Assembly (NCBI GenBank): GCA_020063625.1
Contig: JAICDD010000006.1
Span: 1-55,624, forward strand
DNA: 55,624 nt
Reading direction: 5' to 3'
Source of the DNA: Fusobacteriales bacterium
GTDB taxonomy: Bacteria > Fusobacteriota > Fusobacteriia > Fusobacteriales > Fusobacteriaceae
The notes beneath the pieces were generated by a model, which was not told where the DNA came from, made no database searches, and worked only from the letters and a program-made list of their open reading frames with translations. A program made the position numbers and the translations under genes. Shown in pieces: positions 34,927-44,055 of the stretch (position 1 is its first letter; each line of letters begins with the position of its first letter).

Positions 34927-36483
34927 ATGACGGAAAAGGATATTCATGAAAAATATAAAGAGCTTGAAGAAGAGCATCAAGAATTAAAAAATAAATACTC
35001 TGAAAGAAGCTTTAAAATAATGGCAATTAATCAGCTTACTCAGACCATAGCTTTAGAAAAAGATTTGAATACCTTAAAATATGTAATATGTGATATGTTT
35101 TTTGAGGTTAATTTAGTTCAAAGAGCTTTAGCAATTAGTATAATAGAAGAAAAAGTAGAAGTTTTAAAAGAAAAAGGACTACATATTGAAAATAATAATA
35201 TAGATATAAAATATAAGCAAGAAAATATAGAAGAAATGGTAAAACAAAGAGTAATACCCATAAATATAGCTAAAGAAAAAGGTTTCTTAAGTGAAATAGT
35301 AGAAGGATTTAATGTAGGCTATATTATTTCTTTTAAACTAGTAAAAGGAGAAGAAATAGAATATTTTATAATAATTATAGGAGAAAAAGCTTTGGGTGAT
35401 TATACTGATGTAGATAGCGAGTTTCTTACAACAATGAGTGGACAAATAGCAATAATACTTGAAAATGCATCATATACTTATCAAATGGAAGAAAAAAATA
35501 AAGAATTAAGTAAAACAAATTTTAATTTAACAGTATTAAATTATGCATCTAATTTACTTAATAATACTTTAAATTTAAATGAATTAATAAATTATGTTAT
35601 AGATATATTTTTTGAGATTTATAAGGCAAAAAAATTTATTATATTTGATTTTGATGAAGATAAATCTGAGTTTAAAATACATTCTAGTAGTGGATATACA
35701 TTTTTTAATAACAAAAAAACTTTTTATATAGAGGAAAGTCTAAAATATAGAATACTTTCAAATTCAAATATTAAAAATTATAATCAATTAAAAAATAGTG
35801 TTATTATAGAAGAATTGAAAAAAATAATAGATTTAAATGAGAATACTTATTTAGTACCTTTTATAAATAAACAACTTATTGTAGGAGCTGCAGTAATTGA
35901 AAGTGAAGAAAAAATAGATACAGAATTTTATAATACATTAAAATTACAAATAACAACAGCCTTAAATAATTCAAAACTTTATTATTCAGCTATTACAGAT
36001 GGTCTTACTAATTTATATAATCATATATATTTTGAGAGACAATTAAAATTAGAAATGTATAAACATGTAAAAACAAGTCTTTTAATAATAGATGTAGATA
36101 ATTTTAAAAGATTTAATGATACATATGGACATGTAGCAGGAGATAAAGCATTAAAAGTATTAGCGCAAACAATAAAAGAACATATAAGAAAACAAGATAT
36201 AGCAGCTAGATACGGAGGAGAAGAATTTGCAGTACTTTTTCCTGATACTGATGTCGAAGAAGCCTATGAAATAGCAGAAAGACTAAGAAAAGGAATAGAA
36301 AAAACTGTAATAGAATATGAGGGAGCAGAATTAAAAATAACTGCAAGTATGGGAATAGGTGAGTACAATAAAAGTATGAATATAGATATGTATAAATTTG
36401 TTAGTAATGTAGATTCTGCTTTGTATAAATCAAAACGAAATGGTAAAAATAGAGTAACTAGATTTATTGAGTGTATAGAATAA
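34927..36483 (+). CDS. GAF-GGDEF diguanylate cyclase
   Basis: 518 residues, soluble. An N-terminal coiled coil (about 1-25) is followed by two GAF-like sensor regions (about 30-190 and 195-350). The GGDEF domain has D-G-L-T-N-L-Y-N-H, D-V-D-N-F-K-R-F-N-D-T-Y-G-H and the active loop Y-G-G-E-E-F at 429-434. The residues for GTP and metal are present, so active synthesis of c-di-GMP is expected. It follows the HEAT gene closely. The signal is unknown. Confidence 0.88.
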   Translation: MTEKDIHEKYKELEEEHQELKNKYSERSFKIMAINQLTQTIALEKDLNTLKYVICDMFFEVNLVQRALAISIIEEKVEVLKEKGLHIENNNIDIKYKQENIEEMVKQRVIPINIAKEKGFLSEIVEGFNVGYIISFKLVKGEEIEYFIIIIGEKALGDYTDVDSEFLTTMSGQIAIILENASYTYQMEEKNKELSKTNFNLTVLNYASNLLNNTLNLNELINYVIDIFFEIYKAKKFIIFDFDEDKSEFKIHSSSGYTFFNNKKTFYIEESLKYRILSNSNIKNYNQLKNSVIIEELKKIIDLNENTYLVPFINKQLIVGAAVIESEEKIDTEFYNTLKLQITTALNNSKLYYSAITDGLTNLYNHIYFERQLKLEMYKHVKTSLLIIDVDNFKRFNDTYGHVAGDKALKVLAQTIKEHIRKQDIAARYGGEEFAVLFPDTDVEEAYEIAERLRKGIEKTVIEYEGAELKITASMGIGEYNKSMNIDMYKFVSNVDSALYKSKRNGKNRVTRFIECIE

Positions 36484-36535
36484 ACTTGTAAAAAATATTA
36501 AAATTTTGTAATATATAGATAAGGGAGGGATAACT

Positions 36536-36742
36536 ATGAAAAAAAATGAAGGAAAATTAGATAGAATTATTAGAATTATATTAGGAATAATATTGTTATT
36601 AGTTTCATTTATATCTAGTGGAATTTTATTTTGGGTATTATTAATTATAGGGATTATAGCATTAGTTACAGGAATTATAGGATGGTGTGGATTATATCAA
36701 CTGCTTGGTATAAATACTTGTAAAATAGATAATCAGGAGTAA
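36536..36742 (+). CDS. DUF2892 (YgaP-like) small membrane protein
   Basis: 68 residues with two hydrophobic segments, charged N-terminus L-D-R-I-I-R-I-I-L-G and the C-terminal signature C-G-L-Y-x-L-L-G-I-N-T-C. This matches the DUF2892/YgaP transmembrane family. Function unknown; some relatives carry rhodanese domains, not present here. Strong gggagg site. Confidence 0.8.
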   Translation: MKKNEGKLDRIIRIILGIILLLVSFISSGILFWVLLIIGIIALVTGIIGWCGLYQLLGINTCKIDNQE

Positions 36743-36746
36743 AAAT

Positions 36747-37829
36747 ATGAAGAAAATTATAATTAATGAAGATGAATTACTTACACATTGCGAAGCTTTA
36801 ATAAAAAAATCTAATGGAGATTCATATCAAATATTAAAAGCACAATATGTACAACAATTATTATATGCTTATGGATTAAAAGATGTAATAATTGATGAAA
36901 AAGGAAATGTAATAGGAAAAGTAAAAGGGAAAAAAGAAGATGAAATTATAGTAATAAACAGTAATTTAGATAATGGAATAGTAGATGAAGAACCTCTTTT
37001 TACATTTAAAAAAATTGTTGGAAAAGGAGTAATAGAAGCTTCAGTTCCACATTTTGTTTTAGCAAGTCTTGCAAGAAGACTAAAATTAGAAAAATTAGAA
37101 CATACAGTTTATTTTATAGCGACTACTGATTCTAAAAAAGGAAATATAGGACTTAATTATTTTCTACAAAAATATAAACCTCAAATAAAAGCATTTATAA
37201 ATCTTGAAGGATTATCTTTAGGTGAAATAAATACAAAATGTGTAAACATTAAAAGAGGAGAGGTCCATATAAAAGGTAAAGGTGGACATGTATGGAAAGA
37301 TATAGGAGTAGGAAATCCTATAAATGCAATATATAAAATAATAGGAGAGATAAATAAATTAAGTACAGAAGATATAATATTTAATCTATCACATATTGAA
37401 TCTATAAGTAGTTTTGATATGTTAGCTGATACAGGATTGATAAAATACGAAATAAGAGGTTTCAATATAGATATTTTAAATGAAACAGAACAAAAATTTA
37501 TAAAAGCATTAAAAGAGATTTCTAAAGATGAGAAAGTAGAGATAGAATTAAAAAATAAATTAGAATTTAAAGTAAATGAACCTAATATAGATAAAAAAAT
37601 AGGAGATATTTTCTATAATACTGCTAATTTTTTAGATATTCCTAGCTATAGTACTTCATCACACCTTGAAATTATTCCTGTACTTCAAAGTGGAATAGAT
37701 TCTGTATCCATTGGAGTAATAAAAGGAGATAATTTAGGTAGAGATGATGAATATGGAATAATTAATTCTATTAATAAAAGTATGGAGCTTTTATATTTAT
37801 CAGTATTAGAAATTGATAGAATTATTTAA
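36747..37829 (+). CDS. M20-like peptidase homologue with degenerate metal site
   Basis: 360 residues with the overall layout of M20/PepT-type zinc aminopeptidases: an N-terminal catalytic-like half, an inserted dimerisation domain with G-E-V-H-I-K-G-K-G-G-H-V-W, and a C-terminal return. Key residues are changed. The H-x-D zinc motif reads N73-L74-D75. The catalytic E-E before G-x-x-G reads S-K in T-T-D-S-K-K-G-N-I-G. Only the later E in N-L-E-G and a His in S-S-H-L remain. It is therefore probably not a normal zinc peptidase; a binding role or a changed activity is possible. It starts 4 bases after the DUF2892 gene. Confidence 0.62.
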   Translation: MKKIIINEDELLTHCEALIKKSNGDSYQILKAQYVQQLLYAYGLKDVIIDEKGNVIGKVKGKKEDEIIVINSNLDNGIVDEEPLFTFKKIVGKGVIEASVPHFVLASLARRLKLEKLEHTVYFIATTDSKKGNIGLNYFLQKYKPQIKAFINLEGLSLGEINTKCVNIKRGEVHIKGKGGHVWKDIGVGNPINAIYKIIGEINKLSTEDIIFNLSHIESISSFDMLADTGLIKYEIRGFNIDILNETEQKFIKALKEISKDEKVEIELKNKLEFKVNEPNIDKKIGDIFYNTANFLDIPSYSTSSHLEIIPVLQSGIDSVSIGVIKGDNLGRDDEYGIINSINKSMELLYLSVLEIDRII

Positions 37830-37847
37830 AAAGAAAGAGGCTGAAAA

Positions 37848-38648
37848 ATGATATTTACATTAATATTAGGAGTTTTGTATTTTTATTTAGGACTTTTTGC
37901 TCCTTTATTTTCTTTTATATTTCCATTTTTTATGATTAATCAAAAGAAAAAACTTAAAAATAATTATTTAAAATTTAATATATATACTTATATACTTATA
38001 TTATTATCATCTTTTATAGCAAATGATGATAAAATAATTGTGCTGATTTTTTTGATAAATTATGCTATAATACAAAGTGTATATTTCTTTATTAAAAAAC
38101 TAAATAATTTTGAAAAAATATTTTTTTCAGGAATATTAAGTAGCTTTAATTTTTTAATTTTTTATTTAATTCAAAAAGATTTTTTTAATAAAAATTTAAA
38201 ATTATTGCAAGAGGTATATATAAATTATCTTAAGTTTAATGAGCAAGAAGTAATAAATTATTTTAAATTTTTTAAAAGTAATTCATTATACATTATATTT
38301 GTATACATATTTTTAAATGTATTAATATTATACTTTTTAATTAATAAAGAGTATTTTTCAAATTTAAAATTTAAATATTATTATTTAATAATATTTATAG
38401 TAGGGATTGTTTATTTGAAATATATAGGATATAATTATATTTTAAGTAATTTACTTCAAATAACTCAATTTACCTATATGGTATATGGAATATACAAAGC
38501 GTATGATATATTAAAATCTAAATTAAAAAATAGATTTTTATCATCAAGTATAGTAATGATAATATTTTTAATTTCTCCATTTATATATTTTTTATTTGGA
38601 GCTTTTGAAAGTTTTGATTTAAAGATTTTCAACAAAAAGAAAGTTTAG
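37848..38648 (+). CDS. YybS-like (DUF2232) integral membrane protein
   Basis: 266 residues, almost entirely hydrophobic with about eight membrane segments. Low sequence specificity prevents a firm family call, but the position directly before rplI matches DUF2232/YybS genes that precede rplI in many Firmicutes and Fusobacteria. The function is unknown. Its end lies 20 bases from rplI. Confidence 0.6.
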   Translation: MIFTLILGVLYFYLGLFAPLFSFIFPFFMINQKKKLKNNYLKFNIYTYILILLSSFIANDDKIIVLIFLINYAIIQSVYFFIKKLNNFEKIFFSGILSSFNFLIFYLIQKDFFNKNLKLLQEVYINYLKFNEQEVINYFKFFKSNSLYIIFVYIFLNVLILYFLINKEYFSNLKFKYYYLIIFIVGIVYLKYIGYNYILSNLLQITQFTYMVYGIYKAYDILKSKLKNRFLSSSIVMIIFLISPFIYFLFGAFESFDLKIFNKKKV

Positions 38649-38668
38649 TAAAAGAAAGGAGCAGAATT

Positions 38669-39118
38669 ATGGCAAAAATTAAAGTAATTTTAAAAGAAAA
38701 TATAAAAGGACAAGGTAAAAAAGGAGAAGTAATTTCAGTATCAGAGGGGTATGCTAAAAACTTTTTATTTGCACAAAACAAGGCAATATTAGCAACTCCT
38801 GAAGAATTAAAAAGATTAGAAGCTAGAAAAGAAAGAGAAGCTAAAAAAGAAGAAAAAGAAAAAGAAAATGCTGAAAAAAATAAAGAGTTATTAGAGTCAA
38901 AACCAATAGAAGCATACATAAAAGTAGGTAATAATGGAAAAAGTTTTGGTGCAATTACTTCAAAAGAAGTAGCTGTATTAATAAAAGAAAACTTTAATTT
39001 AGATATAGATAAGAAAAAAATAGAGGCACATTTTAAAAACATAGGGACACATATTGCAGAGGTAAAATTACATAATGATGTAAAAGCTAATGTAAAAGTT
39101 GTCGTAAAAGGAAAATAG
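38669..39118 (+). CDS. rplI: Ribosomal protein bL9
   Basis: 149 residues. The N-terminal domain has K-V-I-L-K-E-N-I-K-G-Q-G-K-K-G-E, V-S-E-G-Y-A-K-N-F-L and N-K-A-I-L-A-T. A long charged helix is followed by the C-terminal domain with G-K-S-F-G-A-I-T-S-K-E-V and I-K-x-x-G. Length and motif order are complete. It heads the conserved rplI - Lon-type protease - dnaB order. Site aaaggag. Confidence 0.96.
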   Translation: MAKIKVILKENIKGQGKKGEVISVSEGYAKNFLFAQNKAILATPEELKRLEARKEREAKKEEKEKENAEKNKELLESKPIEAYIKVGNNGKSFGAITSKEVAVLIKENFNLDIDKKKIEAHFKNIGTHIAEVKLHNDVKANVKVVVKGK

Positions 39119-39133
39119 AAAAGTAGGTAAAAT

Positions 39134-41050
39134 ATGGATAAATTATTAGATAAAATAAGAGGTATTAAAGACATAACATTTTTTAAAGATGCTTCAAAAT
39201 CTAAAAAAAATGAAAAAAAAATAGATGTATTATATGGATTATTAGCAAATGTATATGGTGCTAAAAATATGGTTGAAATTGCTAAAAATAAAGGTGTATT
39301 AGAGGAATTAAAATCATTAGATGTAAAAGATAGAGCATATGCTTTGCTTGTAATTACAGCAAATAATGATACACATACAGATATAATAGTAACAGAAAAA
39401 GAATTAGATAAAGCTCTTGAAATATTAGAAGAAAGAGCAGCAGAGATTATTTCATTAAAAAGTATAGAAAAAGAAGTTACTTTAAAAGTAAATAAATTAA
39501 TGGAAGAAAAACATGCAGAATATCTTAGAGAAATGAAAAAGAAAATCATTTCTGAAGAAATAGGGCCTGAATCAGAATTTAGTAAAAATAAATTAAAAGA
39601 GATAGAAGAATTAGAAAGTAAAAAGCAATTAAAAACAGTAATGGAAACACTTAGACCACAAAAACTTAGTGATATAGTTGGTCAAGAAAAAGCAATACAA
39701 GCACTTTTTACTAAATTAGCTACTCCATATCCACAACATGTAATATTATATGGACCACCAGGAGTAGGAAAAACTACAGCAGCTAGACTTATACTAGAAG
39801 AAATAAAAAAATTAGATTATACTAATTTTGAAAAAGATGCACCATTTATAGAGGTAGATGGGACAACACTTAGATGGGACCCAAGAGATGTAAGTAATCC
39901 ATTAATTGGTTCTGTACATGACCCTATTTATCAAGGAGCACAAAAGGATTTTGCTAGTGATGGAATACCAGAACCTAAAATAGGGCTTGTAACAAAAGCT
40001 CATGGTGGTGTTTTATTTATAGATGAAATAGGAGAAATTGATATAAAATATCAAAGTAAATTATTAAAAGTATTAGAGGATAAAAGAGTAAGTTTTGAGT
40101 CAGCTTATTATGACCCTGAAAATCCTAAAATACCAAAATATATAAAACGTTTATTTGAAAAAGGAGCACCAGCTGATTTTATTTTAATAGGTGCTACTAC
40201 AAGTGAACCAAAAGATATTAATATAGCTCTTCGTTCAAGAGTAGCAGAAATCTATTTTGAACCATTAAATAGTACTCATATAAAAAAAATAGTTCAAAAT
40301 GCATGTGACAAATTAAATGTAAAAATAGAAGAAGATGCCTTAGAACTAATATCAAATTATACTATTGAAGGAAGAAAAGCTGTAAATATTTTAGCTGATG
40401 TGTATAGTTCATTATTATATGAAAATCATAAAAATAAAAATAATAATGAATTTGTAATAAAAGTAAAAGATGTAGAAAAAATCATAAAAATAAATAGATT
40501 AAATAGATTTTCACATAATAAAGGAAAAGATAAAAAAGAGATAGGTAGAGTATTTGGACTAGGAGTGTATAGATACTTAGGGAGTTTGATAGAATTTGAA
40601 GCAGCAATACTTGAAAACAAAGAGGGAAAAGGTAGAGTAAGATTTAATGAAACTGCTGGTTCTATGGCAAAAGATTCTGTATTTAATGCACTAACAGTAG
40701 CTAAAAATTATACAAAAATAGATACTGATAAATATGATATTCATATAAATATAATTGGAGGTGGGAAAGTAGATGGTCCATCAGCAGGAGCAGCTATAAC
40801 AACTCTAATTATTTCAGTATTAAAAGACTTACCTATAAGACAAGATGTAGCAATAACTGGTGAAATATCATTAAGAGGTGATATAAAACCAGTAGGTGGA
40901 ATAGTAGAAAAAATTTATGGTGCAAAGCAATTTGGAATGAAAAAAGTACTTGTACCATATGAAAATAAAAATGATGTACCAGAGCATATAGAAGATATTG
41001 AAATAAAATTAGTTAAAACAATTGATGATGTAATAAATGAATTAAGTTAA
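39134..41050 (+). CDS. Lon-family (LonB/LonC-like) ATP-dependent protease
   Basis: 638 residues. The N-terminal 170 residues are helical and are not the LAN domain of classical Lon. The AAA+ module has Walker A G-P-P-G-V-G-K-T (207-214), Walker B V-L-F-I-D-E (293-298) and arginine finger L-R-S-R-V-A-E. The C-terminal Lon protease domain has catalytic Ser 550 in D-G-P-S-A-G-A-A and Lys 593 in V-G-G-I-V-E-K. Both dyad residues and the ATP site are present, so it should be an active protease. No membrane segment is seen, unlike archaeal LonB. Confidence 0.88.
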   Translation: MDKLLDKIRGIKDITFFKDASKSKKNEKKIDVLYGLLANVYGAKNMVEIAKNKGVLEELKSLDVKDRAYALLVITANNDTHTDIIVTEKELDKALEILEERAAEIISLKSIEKEVTLKVNKLMEEKHAEYLREMKKKIISEEIGPESEFSKNKLKEIEELESKKQLKTVMETLRPQKLSDIVGQEKAIQALFTKLATPYPQHVILYGPPGVGKTTAARLILEEIKKLDYTNFEKDAPFIEVDGTTLRWDPRDVSNPLIGSVHDPIYQGAQKDFASDGIPEPKIGLVTKAHGGVLFIDEIGEIDIKYQSKLLKVLEDKRVSFESAYYDPENPKIPKYIKRLFEKGAPADFILIGATTSEPKDINIALRSRVAEIYFEPLNSTHIKKIVQNACDKLNVKIEEDALELISNYTIEGRKAVNILADVYSSLLYENHKNKNNNEFVIKVKDVEKIIKINRLNRFSHNKGKDKKEIGRVFGLGVYRYLGSLIEFEAAILENKEGKGRVRFNETAGSMAKDSVFNALTVAKNYTKIDTDKYDIHINIIGGGKVDGPSAGAAITTLIISVLKDLPIRQDVAITGEISLRGDIKPVGGIVEKIYGAKQFGMKKVLVPYENKNDVPEHIEDIEIKLVKTIDDVINELS

Positions 41051-41055
41051 TCAAA

Positions 41056-41118
41056 AGGGAGATAAAAATTTCAAAATAAAAATTAGTAATAATTTGAGTT
41101 TTGAAATGATATCTCCTT
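41056..41118 (+). other. Two-part hairpin in the lon-dnaB gap
   Basis: The outer stem agggagat (41056) pairs with atctcctt (41111) with one G-T pair. The inner stem atttcaaaa (41068) pairs perfectly with ttttgaaat (41099). No T tract follows, so it is not a plain terminator; it may be an mRNA processing or attenuation structure before dnaB. Confidence 0.5.
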
Positions 41119-41152
41119 ATATATTCTAAAATCAAAAATATACGGAGGAGAA

Positions 41153-42487
41153 ATGGAAGTAGAAAGTGTAAATCGTATACCTTATAGTGAAGAAGCAGAA
41201 AAATCTGTTTTAGGAGGGATTTTACTAAAACAAGATGCATTATCAGATATTATAGATATATTAAAACCTAATGATTTTTATAAAATATCTCATAAGTATA
41301 TATATGAAGCAATGCTAGATATTTATTCTCATGGAGAAGTAATAGATCCAGTTATTTTAATAAATGAATTAAAAAAAATGGATAGATTTGAAGAAATAGG
41401 TGGAGAAAATATTATATATGAGATATTAGATGAAGTACCTACTGCAGCAAATATTTTAAGTTATGCTAAAATTGTAAAAGAAAAATCAGTATTAAGAGAA
41501 TTAATAAATGTGGGAAGTAAAATAGTAGAATTAGCACAAACTGGTTATGAAGAAGTAGATAGTATTTTAGATAAAGCAGAAGGGCTTATATTTAAAATAT
41601 CTGAATCTAAAGAAAATAAAGAAGTAGTAAATATAAAAAATCTAGTAAATGAAGAATTTGAAAGGCTAGAAAAAGTAGTTAAAAATAGTGGTGTCACTAC
41701 AGGTATATCATCTAGTTTTAAAGAGTTTGATCAAATGACTTCTGGTTTTCATCCTTCAGATTTAGTAATAATTGCAGCAAGACCAAGTATGGGTAAAACA
41801 GCATTTGTACTTAATTTAGCTTTAAATGCAGCTTTAAACGAAAATAAATCAGTATTAATATTTTCACTTGAGATGTCAAATTCACAAATATTTCAAAGAT
41901 TATTAGCAATTGAATCAAAAATCCCATTAAATAAAATAAGAAATGGATTTATTTCAGAAGATGAATGGGGACATATAGCGTTAGCAACAGGGAAATTAGC
42001 TAATACAGATATACAAATAGCTGATGTACCAAATGTAACAGTACTTGAAATACGTGCTATGGCAAGAAGACTTAAAGCTGCAGGAAAACTTGATATGATA
42101 CTTATAGATTACTTACAATTAATAAAAGGGTCGGGAAGAAGTGAAAGTAGACAGCAGGAGATATCTGATATTTCACGTTCATTAAAAGGTATAGCTAGAG
42201 AACTGGATGTACCTGTAATAGCATTATCACAGTTATCGAGGGCTCCAGAACAAAGAGCTGATAGAAGACCAATGCTATCAGATTTAAGAGATTCTGGAGC
42301 AATAGAACAAGATGCAGATATGGTTGTATTCTTATATAGAGATGAATATTATAATGAAGATAGTGAGCATAAAGGTTTAGCAGAAGTAATTATAGGGAAA
42401 CAAAGAAATGGACCTGTAGGAACAATTACATTAAAATATTTTAATGAAATAACAAAATTTGCAGATTATACAAATCATATTAAATAA
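41153..42487 (+). CDS. dnaB: Replicative DNA helicase DnaB
   Basis: 444 residues. The N-terminal domain starts I-P-Y-S-E-E-A-E-K-S-V-L-G-G. The linker helix and RecA-type core follow, with Walker A A-R-P-S-M-G-K-T-A-F, F-S-L-E-M-S, I-D-Y-L-Q-L-I, L-S-Q-L-S-R-A-P-E-Q-R and D-L-R-D-S-G-A-I-E-Q-D-A-D. There is no intein. The start follows cggaggag. It sits after the Lon-type gene, in the conserved order. Confidence 0.97.
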   Translation: MEVESVNRIPYSEEAEKSVLGGILLKQDALSDIIDILKPNDFYKISHKYIYEAMLDIYSHGEVIDPVILINELKKMDRFEEIGGENIIYEILDEVPTAANILSYAKIVKEKSVLRELINVGSKIVELAQTGYEEVDSILDKAEGLIFKISESKENKEVVNIKNLVNEEFERLEKVVKNSGVTTGISSSFKEFDQMTSGFHPSDLVIIAARPSMGKTAFVLNLALNAALNENKSVLIFSLEMSNSQIFQRLLAIESKIPLNKIRNGFISEDEWGHIALATGKLANTDIQIADVPNVTVLEIRAMARRLKAAGKLDMILIDYLQLIKGSGRSESRQQEISDISRSLKGIARELDVPVIALSQLSRAPEQRADRRPMLSDLRDSGAIEQDADMVVFLYRDEYYNEDSEHKGLAEVIIGKQRNGPVGTITLKYFNEITKFADYTNHIK

Positions 42488-42513
42488 ATATTAAAAATTA
42501 GAAAGGGTAAAAA

Positions 42514-43728
42514 ATGAAAAAAGCAGAATTATTAGCACCTGCGGGAAATATGGAAAAACTAAAAATGGCATTTCATTACGGAGCTGATGCATGTTTCTTA
42601 GGTGGTAAACTATTTAATTTAAGATCAGGAAGTAATAATTTTTCAAATGAAGAAATGAAAGAAGCTGTTGAATATGCACATAGTATAGGTAAAAAAATAT
42701 ATGTGACATTAAATATAATAGCACATAATCAACAAATAGATATGATGATACCATATATCAAATTTTTAGATGAAATAGGTGTAGATGGTGTTATAGTTGC
42801 AGACCTTGGGGTATTTCAACTTGTAAAAGAAAATAGTAATTTAAAGATAAGTGTAAGTACTCAAGCAAGTAATACAAACTGGAGATCAGTAAAAATGTGG
42901 AAAGATCTCGGAGCTAGTAGAGTAGTACTTGCTAGAGAAGTATCATTAGAAGAATTAAAAGAGATAAGAGATAGAGTACCTGATATAGAAATAGAAGCTT
43001 TTATACACGGTGCAATGTGTATATCAATATCAGGTAGATGCTTGTTAAGTAATTATATGACAGGTAGAGATGCAAATGGTGGAGATTGCGCACAAGCATG
43101 TAGATGGAAATATAATTTAGTAGAAGAAAAACGACCAGGGGAGTATTATCCGATATATGAAGATGAAACAGGAACTCATATATTTAATTCTAAAGATTTA
43201 TGTACAATAGAATTTATTGATAAAATACTTGATATTGGAGTAGACAGTTTAAAAATTGAAGGAAGAATGAAAGGTATATACTATGTAGCAAATGCTGTAA
43301 AAATATATAGAGAAGCATTAGATAGTTATTATAGTGGAAATTATAAATACAATCCAAAATGGCTAGAAGAATTACAGACAATAAGTCATAGATTATACAC
43401 ACATGGATTTTATTTTGGAACACCAGATGAAACTGCACAAAATTATAATGATAGAAACTCATATAGTCAAACACATAAATTAGTAGCAAAAGTTTTAGAA
43501 AAATTAGATAATAACGAATATATATTAGGAATAAGAAATAGACTAGAAGCTGGTGAAGAGCTAGAAGTAGTTAAACCATCAAGTGAAATAGAAAAAATCA
43601 TTTTACCTAATATGATAAATGTAAAAACAGGAGAAGAAATAAGCGAAGCACATCCTAATATGACAGTAAAAATAAGACTAGAAAATGACTTAAATGTAAT
43701 GGATATGATAAGACAAAAAATATCTTGA
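42514..43728 (+). CDS. trhP: Peptidase U32-family protein, TrhP-like tRNA hydroxylase
   Basis: 404 residues. L-L-A-P-A-G-N-M-E-K-L-K-M-A and Y-G-A-D-A-C-F-L-G open the barrel. The U32 signature is E-A-F-I-H-G-A-M-C with S-G-R-C. The further G-D-C-A-Q-A-C-R completes four Cys for an Fe-S cluster. D-S-L-K-I-E-G-R-M-K follows. This pattern is that of YrrO/YegQ (TrhP), which makes 5-hydroxyuridine at tRNA position 34 using prephenate. Older annotations call the family collagenase-like protease. Its TGA stop overlaps the -35 box of the downstream riboswitch promoter. Confidence 0.82.
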   Translation: MKKAELLAPAGNMEKLKMAFHYGADACFLGGKLFNLRSGSNNFSNEEMKEAVEYAHSIGKKIYVTLNIIAHNQQIDMMIPYIKFLDEIGVDGVIVADLGVFQLVKENSNLKISVSTQASNTNWRSVKMWKDLGASRVVLAREVSLEELKEIRDRVPDIEIEAFIHGAMCISISGRCLLSNYMTGRDANGGDCAQACRWKYNLVEEKRPGEYYPIYEDETGTHIFNSKDLCTIEFIDKILDIGVDSLKIEGRMKGIYYVANAVKIYREALDSYYSGNYKYNPKWLEELQTISHRLYTHGFYFGTPDETAQNYNDRNSYSQTHKLVAKVLEKLDNNEYILGIRNRLEAGEELEVVKPSSEIEKIILPNMINVKTGEEISEAHPNMTVKIRLENDLNVMDMIRQKIS

Positions 43729-43753
43729 CACAGTATTAAAAAATTAGTATAAT
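43725..43753 (+). promoter_or_regulatory. Consensus sigma-70 promoter of the glycine riboswitch
   Basis: A perfect ttgaca (43725-43730) and tataat (43748-43753) have a 17-base spacer. The -35 box overlaps the stop codon of the preceding gene. Confidence 0.9.
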
Positions 43754-43769
43754 TGTCCGTATAATAGAA

Positions 43770-43915
43770 TACGGTTGAAGATATAGGGAGAGAACTATTT
43801 TAGTCACCGAAGAAGTAAATCTTTCAGGTAAAAGGACCTATATTGGACGAGCCTCTGGAGAGATCCAAAAGGACACCGAAGGAGTAACACTCTCAGGTAA
43901 AAGGACAGAGGATTT
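43770..43915 (+). promoter_or_regulatory. Tandem glycine riboswitch (two aptamers)
   Basis: Aptamer 1 has P1 atatagg (43781) / cctatat (43837) with the conserved caccgaagaagtaaatc, ctttcaggtaaaaggac core. Aptamer 2 has P1 cctctg (43852) / cagagg (43906) with caccgaaggagtaac and tctcaggtaaaaggac. The linker ttggacga and the leader before aptamer 1 match the kink-turn layout of the Fusobacterium nucleatum tandem switch. It precedes a glycine/alanine symporter gene. Confidence 0.96.
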
Positions 43916-43960
43916 AGCAATTATACTAGTGTATAGTATTTTTATATTGTTAAATTTTAG

Positions 43961-43990
43961 AGGCTAAATAGATTTATTTAGCCTTTTTTT
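43961..43990 (+). terminator. Riboswitch expression-platform terminator
   Basis: The stem aggctaaata (43961) / tatttagcct has a 4-base loop and seven T after it. The gctaaat strand can instead pair with atttagc at 43912-43918 just after the second aptamer, an alternative fold that would prevent the terminator. Confidence 0.82.
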
Positions 43991-44055
43991 ATTTACAATA
44001 AAACTAAGATTAATCTTCTAACCGTATATTAAATAAAACATATTAGGAGGAAGAA

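Noticed and set aside
38629-39549. Minus-strand open frame of 306 codons opposite rplI and the Lon-type gene
   Set aside because: It covers two genes with clear family motifs and its Ser/Phe-rich composition is a reverse-complement artefact.
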